A model generated the notes under the pieces. That model searched no databases. It was given only the letters and a program-made list of their open reading frames with translations, and was not told the DNA's origin. Of a DNA stretch of 64,000 bases, positions 44,257-53,122 are shown piece after piece. The translations under genes were made by a program, and so were the position numbers. This stretch comes from JABWCQ01 sp964587105 (lineage in GTDB: Bacteria > Electryoneota > RPQS01). Position 1 is the stretch's first letter, and each line of letters opens with the position of its first letter. The stretch is taken from contig CAZPKG010000014.1 in NCBI GenBank assembly GCA_964587105.1, positions 1-64,000 of the forward strand, given 5' to 3'.

Positions 44257-45300
44257 ATGCCCGCCCCGCAACCCATCCCAAAGCTGACCGAGCGCGAGAA
44301 GCTCATTCTCCGTGCGGTGGTTCAGCATTTTATCCTGACAGCCAATCCGGTCGGGTCGCGGCACATTGCCCGAAAATTCGGGATTGACCTCTCCCCGGCG
44401 ACCATTCGGAATGTAATGTCGGACCTTGAGGAAATGGGTCTACTCAGCCACCCGCATACTTCGGCAGGCCGAATGCCCTCTGACACGGGCTATCGGTTTT
44501 ACGTTGACGATCTGATGGATTTGGGCGAGCTTACAAGTCAAGAGCGCGATTCCATCGATCGTGAGATTGAGTCCGTTCCAGCGGAGCTTGAATCGGTTCT
44601 TGATGCAACTTCGAGAGTTTTGGCCACCGCGTCACAATTGCTCGGGATTGTTGTGATCCCTGAGTTGCAGAGCGCAGTGTTGGGCAAAATTGAATTGGCG
44701 CGTTTGGCTGAACGGCGCCTGTTAGTCGTGATCTCGCTTGAGAGCGGACCGATGAAGACTATCATGCTCGAACTTGAGCAGGAGATGTCGGAAGAGTCGG
44801 TGCGCGAAGTCACCGTTGCCCTGAACAGACGGCTCGGCGGGCTAACCGTCGGGAAGATTCGCGAGCAGATTTCCGAGCGGATGCAGAACATGACCGAAAC
44901 TCCGCAAAGCTTGATTCGGTTATTCGTAGAATCGGCGGATGAGCTGTTCAGCTTTTCCTCAAAAAACGAGCATGTGAAGATCGGCGGACGGGCGCAGGTG
45001 ATTACTCAACCTGAGTTTTCGACACCGGGTTCGATGCGTGGGATAATTGAACTTGTTGAAGACAAGGATATCATCATCCACTTGCTGCAGAACAGTGAGG
45101 CCAAAGGGCCAGTTGCAATTACGATCGGGCGTGAGAATCCGGACAGCCGGGCCAAAGACCTATCGGTAATTTCTGCGGATTATAAAACCAATTCAAGTTC
45201 GGGCAAGCTTGGTGTGATTGGACCGACGCGTATGGACTATTCTCGGCTGACGACGCTGCTGGAATATACTGCGCGAGTGGTCAGCAAACGATTGTCATAA
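44257..45300 (+). CDS. hrcA: Heat-inducible transcription repressor HrcA
   Basis: A 347-residue protein of normal length with the winged-helix N terminus (LTEREKLILRAVVQHFI, then NPVGSRHIAR, SPATIRNVMSDLEEMGLL) and the HTSAGRMPSDTGYRFYVD signature. The C-terminal part contains the GAF-like inserted domain. It represses chaperone genes at CIRCE sites in other bacteria. It is the first gene of a run that continues with grpE and dnaJ; dnaK is not in this cluster. Confidence 0.94.
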   Translation: MPAPQPIPKLTEREKLILRAVVQHFILTANPVGSRHIARKFGIDLSPATIRNVMSDLEEMGLLSHPHTSAGRMPSDTGYRFYVDDLMDLGELTSQERDSIDREIESVPAELESVLDATSRVLATASQLLGIVVIPELQSAVLGKIELARLAERRLLVVISLESGPMKTIMLELEQEMSEESVREVTVALNRRLGGLTVGKIREQISERMQNMTETPQSLIRLFVESADELFSFSSKNEHVKIGGRAQVITQPEFSTPGSMRGIIELVEDKDIIIHLLQNSEAKGPVAITIGRENPDSRAKDLSVISADYKTNSSSGKLGVIGPTRMDYSRLTTLLEYTARVVSKRLS

Positions 45301-45320
45301 TTTCTGATAACAATAGATTG

Positions 45321-45872
45321 ATGAACGAACAGGAAAAAGAGACGAACGACGTGCTCGAACAGGAGCAAACGGGGGAAACTACTCCGGAATCACAGGATGA
45401 ACTCGCTCAAGCGCGGGCGGAAGCCGCCGAGTGGCGGGATAAGTACGTGCGCAATTTGGCTGAGTTTGATAACTTCCGTAAGCGAACACGCGCGGAGCTT
45501 GACGGCGTGCGCGAAAGCGTCACAGAGGGTGTCCTGCTGAATTTGCTGACAGTTTATGACGACATGAACAGGATGCTCGAAGCTCCTGTAACTGATGAAA
45601 CTAATTCGCGGCGCGGCATGGAGTTGATTCAGCAGAAATTCAAGACTTTCTTGGAGAATCGCGGTATTGTCAAACTTGAGTGTCGCGGAAAAGAGTTCAA
45701 TCCGAATGAGCACGATGCAATCATGATGCAGCCGCGTGCGGGATTTCCGGCGGGCGTTGTGTTGGAAGAGGTCTCGCCGGGGTACATGCTTGGCGAACGG
45801 GTGATCCGTCATGCGCAGGTAATTGTCTCTGCCGAAGCTGAACAGCACGGTAATGAGACGGGGGAGCAATAG
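45321..45872 (+). CDS. grpE: Nucleotide exchange factor GrpE
   Basis: A 183-residue protein starting at ATG 45321, 20 bp after hrcA. The long acidic N-terminal coiled coil (EQEKETNDVLEQEQ to about residue 65) and the beta domain with signatures FDNFRKRT, LLTVYDDMNR, FNPNEHDAIM and GYMLGERVIRHAQV fit GrpE. It releases ADP from DnaK. Confidence 0.94.
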   Translation: MNEQEKETNDVLEQEQTGETTPESQDELAQARAEAAEWRDKYVRNLAEFDNFRKRTRAELDGVRESVTEGVLLNLLTVYDDMNRMLEAPVTDETNSRRGMELIQQKFKTFLENRGIVKLECRGKEFNPNEHDAIMMQPRAGFPAGVVLEEVSPGYMLGERVIRHAQVIVSAEAEQHGNETGEQ

Positions 45873-45878
45873 GCGAAC

Positions 45879-47027
45879 ATGGCCAGACGGGACTACTATG
45901 AAGTATTGGGCGTGAACCGCGGAGCGACGCCGGATGAAATTAAGAAAGCCTATCGCAAGCTCGCGATGGAGTTTCACCCGGATCGCAACAAAGGTGACGC
46001 TGCGGCTGAAGAGAAGTTTAAGGAAGTCGGCGAAGCCTATGCCGTGCTTTCTGACCAGAATAAGCGCGCGCAATATGATCGTTTCGGTCATGTGCAAGGC
46101 GGCGGTGCAGGACCGCGACCGGGGCAGGGTGGAAGCTTTGAGTTTGACTTGTCTGATGCGCTCAGGCAGTTCATGGAAGGCGGAATGTTCGGCGATTTCT
46201 TTGGGCAGCAGCGCGGTGGACGAGGCGGATCGACACGAGTGCGCGGCAATGATCTGCAACTGAAGCTCTCGCTCACGCTTGAAGAGATTTCCGAAGGCGT
46301 TCGCAAGACGATCAAAGTGAAACGTTTTCGCCCGTGTACCACTTGCAGCGGCACAGGATCAGCAGCCGGCAGTGCGCCGCAAGAATGCCCGACATGTCGT
46401 GGACAAGGACAGGTTAGGCAAGTTTCCAAGACAATTCTCGGACAGTTTGTTAATATTCAAACGTGTCCGCAGTGTCATGGTGAAGGTCGAATTGTCTCCA
46501 ATCCGTGCAAGACATGCGATGGAGACGGGCGTTCACGCACGGAGGACACGATTCAAGTGGACGTACCTGCAGGAGTATCGAGTGGTCATTACCTGACCTT
46601 GCGCGGTGAAGGCCACAGTGGCCCGCGCAATGGTCCGGCCGGCGACCTCATCGTGTTAATCGACGAAAAAGAACACGAGTACTTTGAGCGTGACGGTGAC
46701 AACGTCATCTACAAATTGAGCGTTTCGATTCCACAGTTGTTGCTGGGGTCCACCGTGGAAGTACCAACGCTTACGGGTCGTGCGCAACTGAAGATTGAGC
46801 CGGGTATTACGCCGGGAAAACTCCTGCGTATGCGCGGCAAAGGCCTGCCGTCCGTGAACGGTTACGGTCGTGGCGATCAATTGGTTGAGATTGAGCTGCA
46901 CGTGCCCAAGAAGCTCAGTTCGAGCGAGAAAGAAATGATTGAAAAGCTCAGCAATAGCGATAATTTCAAAGTGCAAGCGAACGATAAGGGCTTCTTTGCG
47001 CGAGTCAAAGAGGCGCTCGGGCAATGA
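45879..47027 (+). CDS. dnaJ: Chaperone protein DnaJ
   Basis: A 382-residue type I DnaJ. J domain with HPD (FHPDRNKGD, residues about 31-39), Gly/Phe-rich linker, four zinc-finger repeats CTTCSGTG, CPTCRGQG, CPQCHGEG, CKTCDGDG, and the C-terminal substrate-binding domain. A 6-bp gap to grpE and a 4-bp overlap with the next gene show tight coupling. It stimulates DnaK ATPase, whose gene must be elsewhere. Confidence 0.96.
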   Translation: MARRDYYEVLGVNRGATPDEIKKAYRKLAMEFHPDRNKGDAAAEEKFKEVGEAYAVLSDQNKRAQYDRFGHVQGGGAGPRPGQGGSFEFDLSDALRQFMEGGMFGDFFGQQRGGRGGSTRVRGNDLQLKLSLTLEEISEGVRKTIKVKRFRPCTTCSGTGSAAGSAPQECPTCRGQGQVRQVSKTILGQFVNIQTCPQCHGEGRIVSNPCKTCDGDGRSRTEDTIQVDVPAGVSSGHYLTLRGEGHSGPRNGPAGDLIVLIDEKEHEYFERDGDNVIYKLSVSIPQLLLGSTVEVPTLTGRAQLKIEPGITPGKLLRMRGKGLPSVNGYGRGDQLVEIELHVPKKLSSSEKEMIEKLSNSDNFKVQANDKGFFARVKEALGQ

Positions 47028-47425
47028 TTTGGAGATTTGATTTCAGCCGCCAAGCATTGGCATGGTTGCTGGGGCTTAGCTTTGTGTTCGGAACGGCGCT
47101 TGAAATTCGCGAAGAGTGGTTAGGACGATCAGTTGCGGGAACCTCTCGGCTGGTCTCGATGGGAATTGATCCGGTGCTCGCTCGAACAGCGGATTCTCTC
47201 CATCAAATTCGGATTGCGGAACTCAATCGGCCGATCAACGTGAATCTTGCAACCGCAGTTGAGCTTGAACGATTGCCCGGCGTCGGACCTGTTTTGGCGT
47301 CGCGGATAATCCAAGAGCGCGAAGCAAACGGGCCGTTTGAATCGGCTGACGATTTGGAACGGGTGTCGGGGATCGGTCCGAAGAAGATAGCCGCAATGCG
47401 TGAGCGCGTTGTGGTGAGTGAATAG
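47024..47425 (+). CDS. Helix-hairpin-helix protein (ComEA-like)
   Basis: A 133-residue protein with an N-terminal membrane helix (about residues 10-27) and a double helix-hairpin-helix DNA-binding motif at the end: LERLPGVGPVLASRI and LERVSGIGPKKIAAM. This layout fits ComEA, the periplasmic DNA receptor of competence, though such proteins also occur without competence. The ATG overlaps the dnaJ stop. Confidence 0.78.
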   Translation: MIWRFDFSRQALAWLLGLSFVFGTALEIREEWLGRSVAGTSRLVSMGIDPVLARTADSLHQIRIAELNRPINVNLATAVELERLPGVGPVLASRIIQEREANGPFESADDLERVSGIGPKKIAAMRERVVVSE

Positions 47426-47473
47426 GCGAAAGTTGCTGCCGCGCGCGGCGGCTTTTGAGATAAGGAGACAATC

Positions 47474-48016
47474 ATGGCGGTGCGGATGTCGTCGGGCTTG
47501 CGGCGCGGGAAAACGCAAGTTGAAATGCGCCCTACGTCTGCGCGCACGTTGGAATCGGTCTTTGATATGCTGCATGCCGAAATCGCCGACACGCGGGTGC
47601 TCGATTTGTATGCCGGAATCGGTTCATACGGCGTACTCGCGTTGCGTCGCGGTGCAGACGTCGCCGTATTGGTAGACAAATCACGCGAAGCAGAGAAACG
47701 CATGAAGCGCGCGATATCGCAATACCATCTTGAAGACCGCTCAGTAGTACACTGCGAAGACGTTGTGCATTTTCTGAACAATGCGAATCGCTTCACGGAA
47801 CCGTTTAACATTATCTTTGCTGATCCGCCTTACGAAAAAGTAGTGCCGGCAGAGCTTCTGGAACATATACTCGATTCAAAACTCTTAGCGCCGAAAGGCG
47901 TAGTGGTGTTTGAACATTCAAAGCGGCAGGCTCCGCCCGATATTGTGGGGCTGAAGCTGCGCAAGTCGAGAGTTTTCGGGGACACGACGGTAAGTATTTG
48001 GGATGCGGTGCCGTGA
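47474..48016 (+). CDS. rsmD: 16S rRNA (guanine-966-N2)-methyltransferase
   Basis: A 180-residue SAM-dependent methyltransferase with VLDLYAGIGSYGVLALRRGA as SAM site, the catalytic DPPY in IIFADPPYEK and RPTSARTLESVFDML at the start, all matching RsmD. It methylates G966 of 16S rRNA. The G-x-L-x-I-E motif is slightly changed (GIGSYGVLAL). It overlaps the Nudix gene by 4 bp. Confidence 0.88.
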   Translation: MAVRMSSGLRRGKTQVEMRPTSARTLESVFDMLHAEIADTRVLDLYAGIGSYGVLALRRGADVAVLVDKSREAEKRMKRAISQYHLEDRSVVHCEDVVHFLNNANRFTEPFNIIFADPPYEKVVPAELLEHILDSKLLAPKGVVVFEHSKRQAPPDIVGLKLRKSRVFGDTTVSIWDAVP

Positions 48017-48459
48017 GTGAGTTGACGCACCGGGTCGCAGCGGCGGTGTACATCTTTCGGGATGACAAAATTCTGTTGCTAAAGCGAGTAGCGCCTCCGC
48101 AGACGTTCGCTCCTCCAGGCGGAAGACTTGAAGTTGGCGAAGACCCGTTGCTTGGCGCTCTTCGGGAAGTTATAGAGGAAACCGGATTGACTCCGCAGAT
48201 TTTCGGCGTGGCGCAGACTTGGTTTGGCGTGTACACAACAGGAGCAAGTCCGATTTTGTGTATCAATTATCTTGCCACAAGTGATTCGGGGGAACCGCAG
48301 CTAAGCGACGAACACTCGGCTTTTGTGTGGGCGACAGAAATTGAAATTGAAACAGGTCAAGTCCGCACGCAAGATGACATTGGCCACGGCTATCAAGTAA
48401 AGAGTTTTGTGGAAGCCTTCGACAAATATAAAGCATGGATGGCGAGCGCGAGTCGCTGA
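48013..48459 (+). CDS. Nudix hydrolase
   Basis: A 148-residue protein with a GTG start that overlaps the rsmD stop. The Nudix box is complete: G-x5-E-x7-REVIEETGL, starting at GGRLEVGEDP. The family hydrolyses nucleoside diphosphates linked to other groups; the substrate is not given by this sequence. Strand RVAAAVYIFRDDKILLLKR at the start and C-terminal WATEIEIETG also fit. Confidence 0.9.
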   Translation: MSELTHRVAAAVYIFRDDKILLLKRVAPPQTFAPPGGRLEVGEDPLLGALREVIEETGLTPQIFGVAQTWFGVYTTGASPILCINYLATSDSGEPQLSDEHSAFVWATEIEIETGQVRTQDDIGHGYQVKSFVEAFDKYKAWMASASR

Positions 48460-49229
48460 TGCGCGAAATGTTTGCCGCGCTGGCAAACAAAGTAGATCCG
48501 CTTACCGCAACCGACGGCAAGACATATCCGAAAGCGGAAATTCAGCGGCTGTTGCAAGAGTGGATTCCAACAACTGTTTTAGTCAAGCGTATCTGTTCGC
48601 TTGATGAAGGGATCGTTGTCGCGGCACCGCACGTCAGCTTTGATAATTGGACGGAGTACTTTGCAAACCGACTGGCCTACGATCTGAACTGCGGTCAGGT
48701 GCTGGCAAAGAATTTTCGTGACGATGACAGCGGGGCAATTCCGACTTCAATTGGTAGGCACATTCATGTGAATCGTCCAACGGAATCAAAGCGCAAGGGC
48801 GGAGTTGAGCATGAAACTCCGCGCGCTATGGCCGCATTCCAGAAATACCGCTCGGCATTGCACGAAGCCGGACGAATCATGCCGCTGACGTTCTTGATTG
48901 AGCTGCACGGACATCGTCGGCACACCAAGCTTGAAGTGGCCACGACTGGAATTAGCGCCGCGCTGGCGGCTAAGCTTAAGCAGACTTATTTTGAGTTGTC
49001 GCAAGTAGATTTGCGAATGCCTGAAATAGCCATCGAACCTCTGGATGAGTTGCGTTTTACCGCGCAAGGAACGAAGGCAAACGGTTCTCTGGCCGCAAAG
49101 ATTTGCCGCATGGCGCTGCACATCGAAATTCCGCGCAGCTGTCGCGAGAATGAAGATGCACGCAGTCGGTTTCGTCCTGTTTTGTCAGAGTGGCTCCGGC
49201 AATCAATTGAAATTCTGCTGCCATCTTAA
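48459..49229 (+). CDS. Hypothetical protein, possibly related to N-formylglutamate amidohydrolase fold
   Basis: A 256-residue protein whose ATG overlaps the Nudix stop as TGATG. Segments APHVSFDNWTEYFANRLA, IGRHIHVNRP and FLIELHGHRR recall the His- and Arg-containing motifs of N-formylglutamate amidohydrolases (PHxxxD, R-x-x-D-x-NR, D-x-H), but the metal ligands are not all present and the match is by eye. It is cytoplasmic. A peptidase or amidase role is possible; I would keep the name hypothetical. Confidence 0.55.
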   Translation: MREMFAALANKVDPLTATDGKTYPKAEIQRLLQEWIPTTVLVKRICSLDEGIVVAAPHVSFDNWTEYFANRLAYDLNCGQVLAKNFRDDDSGAIPTSIGRHIHVNRPTESKRKGGVEHETPRAMAAFQKYRSALHEAGRIMPLTFLIELHGHRRHTKLEVATTGISAALAAKLKQTYFELSQVDLRMPEIAIEPLDELRFTAQGTKANGSLAAKICRMALHIEIPRSCRENEDARSRFRPVLSEWLRQSIEILLPS

Positions 49230-49253
49230 TCCACAACTCGCGAATACAGCGCA

Positions 49254-50558
49254 TTGATTAGCCCCGCTTTGACGCCGCTGCTTTCAGTCGGTGGACACAC
49301 CGATCCGCCGACACTCTTGTGGGCAATTCCTTTTGCGCTGATTCTGCTTCAGATTGCTCTGTGGCCGCTGATTAACCACAAGTTTTGGGAAAAGTACTAC
49401 CCGTGGCTGACGGTTCCGCTTGGCGCTGCAGTAGCCGCATATTACTTTTTCGGTCGTGAAGCGACGATGCAACTACTGCACGTCGGGCACGAGTACTTTT
49501 CGTTTATCGCGCTTATAGGTTCGCTGTACGTCGTGTCGGGCGGAATTCTTGTGGCGATGACGGGCCGCCTGACGCCGCATCAAAATCTTGGTATATTGGC
49601 GATTGGCGCTGTGCTGGCAAACTTGGTTGGCACAACAGGCGCGTCAATGATTTTGATCAGGCCGTTCATGCGCGGCAACTCGTGGCGGTTTCGCAAGTAT
49701 CACATCGCGTTCTTTATCTTCATTGTTTCCAACTGCGGCGGAGCATTAACTCCAATTGGCGATCCGCCGTTGTTCCTTGGATATTTGCGGGGTGTGCCGT
49801 TCTTTTGGGTGTTTGAAGTTCTTTGGTATAAGTGGGCAATTGCGATAGTGATTCTGCTTGCGTTGTTCTATTTCGTGGATAAACGCGAATATGAACATCA
49901 CTCAGAGCGCGAGCAAGAGGCCGCAGAACTTGAGGATCGGTTTCGAGTCCGAGGTTTGATCAACCTTCCGTTCCTTGCGGTGATCATTGGCGCGGCGTTT
50001 GTGCAAGCGCCCATATTATTGCGCGAGTTCCTCATGATCGGAGCAGCGGTTGGCTCGTACTATATGACGCCCGCGCACATTCACGAGCGCAATAATTTCA
50101 ATTTTCATCCGGTAAAAGAAGTCGCTTGGCTGTTTCTTGCGATTTTTGCGGCTATGATGCCGGCGCTTGATTGGCTTGCGCACAATGCGGGCGCATTGGG
50201 GATTCAGACGGCAACGCAGTTCTATTGGTTGACGGGCGGACTGTCGTCGGTGTTGGATAATGCCCCGACTTATTTGAATTTCCTGACAACTGGAATGGGA
50301 CTTTACGGAATGGACGTGAACGACAAAACGCAAGTCATGCAGTTCGCCGTCGCACATCCGGATTTGCTCAGAACAATATCGATTGCCGCCGTATTTTTTG
50401 GCGCCGTAACGTATATTGGCAACGGCCCGAACTTCATGTGCAAGGCAATAGTCGAACATGAAAAATTACCTACGCCGAGCTTTGTGGAGTACATCGTGAA
50501 ATTTGCGTTGCCATATCTTGCTCCGGTGCTGCTCATAACGTGGTATCTGGTGTTGTGA
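49254..50558 (+). CDS. Sodium:proton antiporter, NhaD/ion-transporter superfamily
   Basis: A 434-residue membrane protein with about eleven helices. The signature NCGGALTPIGDPPLFLGYLR is typical of NhaD-like antiporters, and a second family segment is LVGTTGASMILIRPF; SSVLDNAPTYL near residue 325 is the matching motif in the second half. It exchanges sodium for protons at the inner membrane. The only workable start is TTG at 49254, without a clear ribosome site, so the first residues are unsure. The stop overlaps the next ATG as TGATG. Confidence 0.85.
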   Translation: MISPALTPLLSVGGHTDPPTLLWAIPFALILLQIALWPLINHKFWEKYYPWLTVPLGAAVAAYYFFGREATMQLLHVGHEYFSFIALIGSLYVVSGGILVAMTGRLTPHQNLGILAIGAVLANLVGTTGASMILIRPFMRGNSWRFRKYHIAFFIFIVSNCGGALTPIGDPPLFLGYLRGVPFFWVFEVLWYKWAIAIVILLALFYFVDKREYEHHSEREQEAAELEDRFRVRGLINLPFLAVIIGAAFVQAPILLREFLMIGAAVGSYYMTPAHIHERNNFNFHPVKEVAWLFLAIFAAMMPALDWLAHNAGALGIQTATQFYWLTGGLSSVLDNAPTYLNFLTTGMGLYGMDVNDKTQVMQFAVAHPDLLRTISIAAVFFGAVTYIGNGPNFMCKAIVEHEKLPTPSFVEYIVKFALPYLAPVLLITWYLVL

Positions 50559-51124
50559 TGCGAGTCGCGCTGTTAACTTGCATCATACTGCTGACCGGCT
50601 GTGAGCTGTTCGACACGCGCACGCCCGAAGAACCTGACGGCGCGCGGGGAACTTGGGAAGTGCCGATCTCGCCGGAAGATGTTTTGACGAATATGTCTCT
50701 GGCGATTTTTGAACGAAACGCTGCAAACTACATGCGTTCATTTCCGCAGGACAGTTTTGAATTTATGGCCGACCCCGCCGTGCTACAAGTCCAACCGAGT
50801 TTGGCACAGTGGGATCGGGCGAATGAACAGTCGCATATAAATAGTTTGTTTGGTGAAGGTGTTTTGCCGCGCGACAGTATCGCATTTGTCGTCTTCTCGG
50901 CGATTGAGCAGACACTGCTTGCGGACACCGCCCATATCACCGCGCACTACGAGTTGACTGCGCAAGTGGCGATTGCCGGAGCGCCGGGTCCGATGGCGGG
51001 TGAGGCGCAGTTCTCGCTTAAGATTGGCGATCAAGGCTATTGGGAGATCCACAGATGGAGCGACCGTCGTACGGAAGACCTCGCATCATGGAGCGACTTA
51101 AAAGCGCTAATTCAGTCGCGCTGA
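50558..51124 (+). CDS. Small lipoprotein, possibly NTF2-like
   Basis: A 188-residue lipoprotein (signal ending ILLTGC at about residue 17). The body carries an N-terminal helix with NMSLAIFERNAANYMRSF and DSFEFMADP, followed by strands and a C-terminal helix. The order resembles SnoaL/NTF2-like proteins, but no catalytic residue is known. The next gene has a similar pattern, so both may come from a duplication. Start ATG overlaps the antiporter stop. Confidence 0.58.
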   Translation: MRVALLTCIILLTGCELFDTRTPEEPDGARGTWEVPISPEDVLTNMSLAIFERNAANYMRSFPQDSFEFMADPAVLQVQPSLAQWDRANEQSHINSLFGEGVLPRDSIAFVVFSAIEQTLLADTAHITAHYELTAQVAIAGAPGPMAGEAQFSLKIGDQGYWEIHRWSDRRTEDLASWSDLKALIQSR

Positions 51125-51591
51125 TTTGTGTGCTTAGCTGTGCGCTCTCCTGCACAAATCCGTTTGCACCAACCTTGCGCGGCGATGCAGGAACGATTTG
51201 GTCGGACGCGCAGACGGTCGGAGGATTGTTAGAGAATTTTGTGACGTCATATGAATTGAAAGACTCGCTTAGATACTCCGAACTGCTTGACGAGTCATTT
51301 CAGTTCACATATTTTGATTTGGACTTGCAGCGGCAGGACGGTTGGTTGCGTGAAACCGATCTTCGGACCACGGCAAGATTGTTTCGTGCGTATGACAGAA
51401 TTTCGCTGATTTGGGCGGGCATCCCGGGAGAAACGTTGGCGCTCGCGACGCCGGACAGTATCATTGAGTTTCGCGCCCAGTATCAGTTAGTGTTGGATAA
51501 TTTGTCACCCTTGTTGGGATTTGCCCGTTTTACGGTTTACAAACCGGTAGATGATCGATTTCGAATCCTGTTTTGGCAGGATGATTTCTAA
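51088..51591 (+). CDS. Second small lipoprotein, similar to its neighbour
   Basis: A 167-residue lipoprotein from ATG 51088, with GGAAGA upstream; an earlier in-frame ATG is not supported. Lipobox ALSC. The body has LLENFVTSYELKDSLRYSEL and ESFQFTYFD, which parallel NMSLAIFERNAANYMRSF and DSFEFMADP in the preceding lipoprotein. It starts 37 bp inside the previous gene. Function unknown. Confidence 0.55.
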   Translation: MERLKSANSVALICVLSCALSCTNPFAPTLRGDAGTIWSDAQTVGGLLENFVTSYELKDSLRYSELLDESFQFTYFDLDLQRQDGWLRETDLRTTARLFRAYDRISLIWAGIPGETLALATPDSIIEFRAQYQLVLDNLSPLLGFARFTVYKPVDDRFRILFWQDDF

Positions 51592-51615
51592 TAAATAAGA
51601 GAAGGAAGGGCACTC

Positions 51616-52803
51616 GTGCTTTCGTCCCGAGTCTCGCGCCTGACGATATCGCAAACTCTGGCCATTGTAGAAAAGGTGCGTGAACTGCAGAAGCAGGGCG
51701 TAACTATCTATGACATGTCAGTCGGCGAACCGGATCATCCGTCGCCGCCTGAAGTAAAAGCGGCCGGCATTCAGGCAATTAATGAAGATTTTACACGTTA
51801 CACCGCAGCCGCAGGCATTATTGAGCTGAGGCAGGCGATTGTTGAGAAACTGAAACGCGACAACGGGCTTGAGTACACTGCAAAGCAAATTGTCGTCGGC
51901 AACGGCGCCAAACACATACTCGCAAGTTCGTTGCTTGCTATGGTTGATCCGGGCGATGAAGTAATCGTCCCCGAACCAAGTTGGCTGTCATACCCCGAGT
52001 TAGTGTGGCTGGCGGGCGGCGAAGTAGTGTTTGCACCGACCAAAGTGGAAGACGGTTTTCACCTGCGGGCCGATGTTTTGGAGCGGCTGATGACGCCGCG
52101 CACAAAAGTTGTGATGCTGAACAGCCCGTGCAATCCGACGGGCACAGTGATGACGCGGGCGGAAATGGATGCAATTGCCGACGTGTTGAAGCGGCACCGT
52201 GCATATGTTCTGTCGGACGAAATTTATGAGTACTTGCGTTTCGACGGCCGTGAACACGTGAGCGCCGCTGAATATCCGTGGCTGCATGATCGCACGATTG
52301 TCGTGAATGGTGTATCCAAAAGCTACGCGATGACTGGCTGGCGCATTGGCTACTGCGCTGCACCGCAGGATGTTGCGGACGCAATTTGCAAAATTCAGAG
52401 TCAGATGACGTCGTCAGCTTGTTCAATCTCGCAGAAGGCAGCGTTGGCCGGACTCAAAGGCGGCACGGCATATCCACAAATGATGGTCGATGATTTTCGA
52501 CATCGTCGCGACATCTGCTTCGAAGAATTGAGCAACGTTCCCGGCGTGCATCTTGACCAACCTGAAGGCGCATTTTATGCATTTCCGCATATTCCGTCCA
52601 TGCTGACCGGAAGCATCAATGGCAAACCGCTCAAGGACTCGACGGGATTTACGCACTACTTGTTGGATAAGTATCACGTCGCAGTGGTCCCCGGCTCGGC
52701 TTTTCGCGCGCCGGATTGTATTCGACTCTCATTCGCAACGTCTGATGACATTGTTCGTGAAGCGTGCAAGCGAATCGCGGCGGCGGTTGCGGAAATCAAA
52801 TAA
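51616..52803 (+). CDS. Class I aminotransferase (aspartate aminotransferase-like)
   Basis: A 395-residue PLP enzyme of fold type I. GTG start at 51616 with GGAAGG upstream. Conserved parts are SVGEPDHPSP, NGAKHILASSL, NSPCNPTG, SDEIYEYLRFDG, the PLP lysine in VNGVSKSYAMTGWRIGY, and the C-terminal Arg in CIRLSFATSDD. This fits the aspartate/tyrosine/aromatic aminotransferase subgroup Igamma. The amino donor and acceptor cannot be fixed from sequence alone. Confidence 0.92.
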   Translation: MLSSRVSRLTISQTLAIVEKVRELQKQGVTIYDMSVGEPDHPSPPEVKAAGIQAINEDFTRYTAAAGIIELRQAIVEKLKRDNGLEYTAKQIVVGNGAKHILASSLLAMVDPGDEVIVPEPSWLSYPELVWLAGGEVVFAPTKVEDGFHLRADVLERLMTPRTKVVMLNSPCNPTGTVMTRAEMDAIADVLKRHRAYVLSDEIYEYLRFDGREHVSAAEYPWLHDRTIVVNGVSKSYAMTGWRIGYCAAPQDVADAICKIQSQMTSSACSISQKAALAGLKGGTAYPQMMVDDFRHRRDICFEELSNVPGVHLDQPEGAFYAFPHIPSMLTGSINGKPLKDSTGFTHYLLDKYHVAVVPGSAFRAPDCIRLSFATSDDIVREACKRIAAAVAEIK

Positions 52804-52822
52804 CCAAAACTTGAATTAGGTC

Positions 52823-53122
52823 ATGCCCACATACGAGCACATCTGCGAGAACGGCCACGAGTTTGAAGAGTTCCAGAGCATTGTGGCTCCTGCGGTTGAG
52901 GTCTGCCCGATCTGCGGTGCGCCCGCGCAACGGAAAATCTCCGGCGGCACGGGACTTATATTCAAAGGCTCCGGTTTCTATCTGACTGACTACGCGAAAA
53001 AGAACAGCAGCAGCGGTTCGCATTCGGGAAAGTCGTCGGAGTCAAAAACGTCCGAGTCAAAGTCCACTGATTCACCCGCCTCGTCAAGCTCAACGTCATC
53101 AAGCTCCGAAAACAAATCATGA
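52823..53122 (+). CDS. FmdB-type zinc ribbon protein with Ser-rich tail
   Basis: A 99-residue protein with the FmdB signature PTYEHICENGHEFEEFQSI and a zinc ribbon of two CxxC-type pairs (here C..GH and VCPICG). The segment GLIFKGSGFYLTDYAKK is also conserved. After residue about 65 the tail is Ser, Lys, Glu and Thr repeats, low complexity. The role of FmdB proteins is not well known. The stop region overlaps the FAD oxidase by 4 bp. Confidence 0.88.
   Translation: MPTYEHICENGHEFEEFQSIVAPAVEVCPICGAPAQRKISGGTGLIFKGSGFYLTDYAKKNSSSGSHSGKSSESKTSESKSTDSPASSSSTSSSSENKS

Noticed and set aside
17984..45319. Identical 16-mer CTGATAACAATAGATT at 17984-17999 and 45304-45319
   Set aside because: One exact 16-base match in 64 kb is within chance expectation, the contexts differ and no extended similarity is seen.
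45390..46259. Minus-strand open frame of 289 codons across grpE and dnaJ
   Set aside because: Antisense to two well-identified genes with no protein features of its own.
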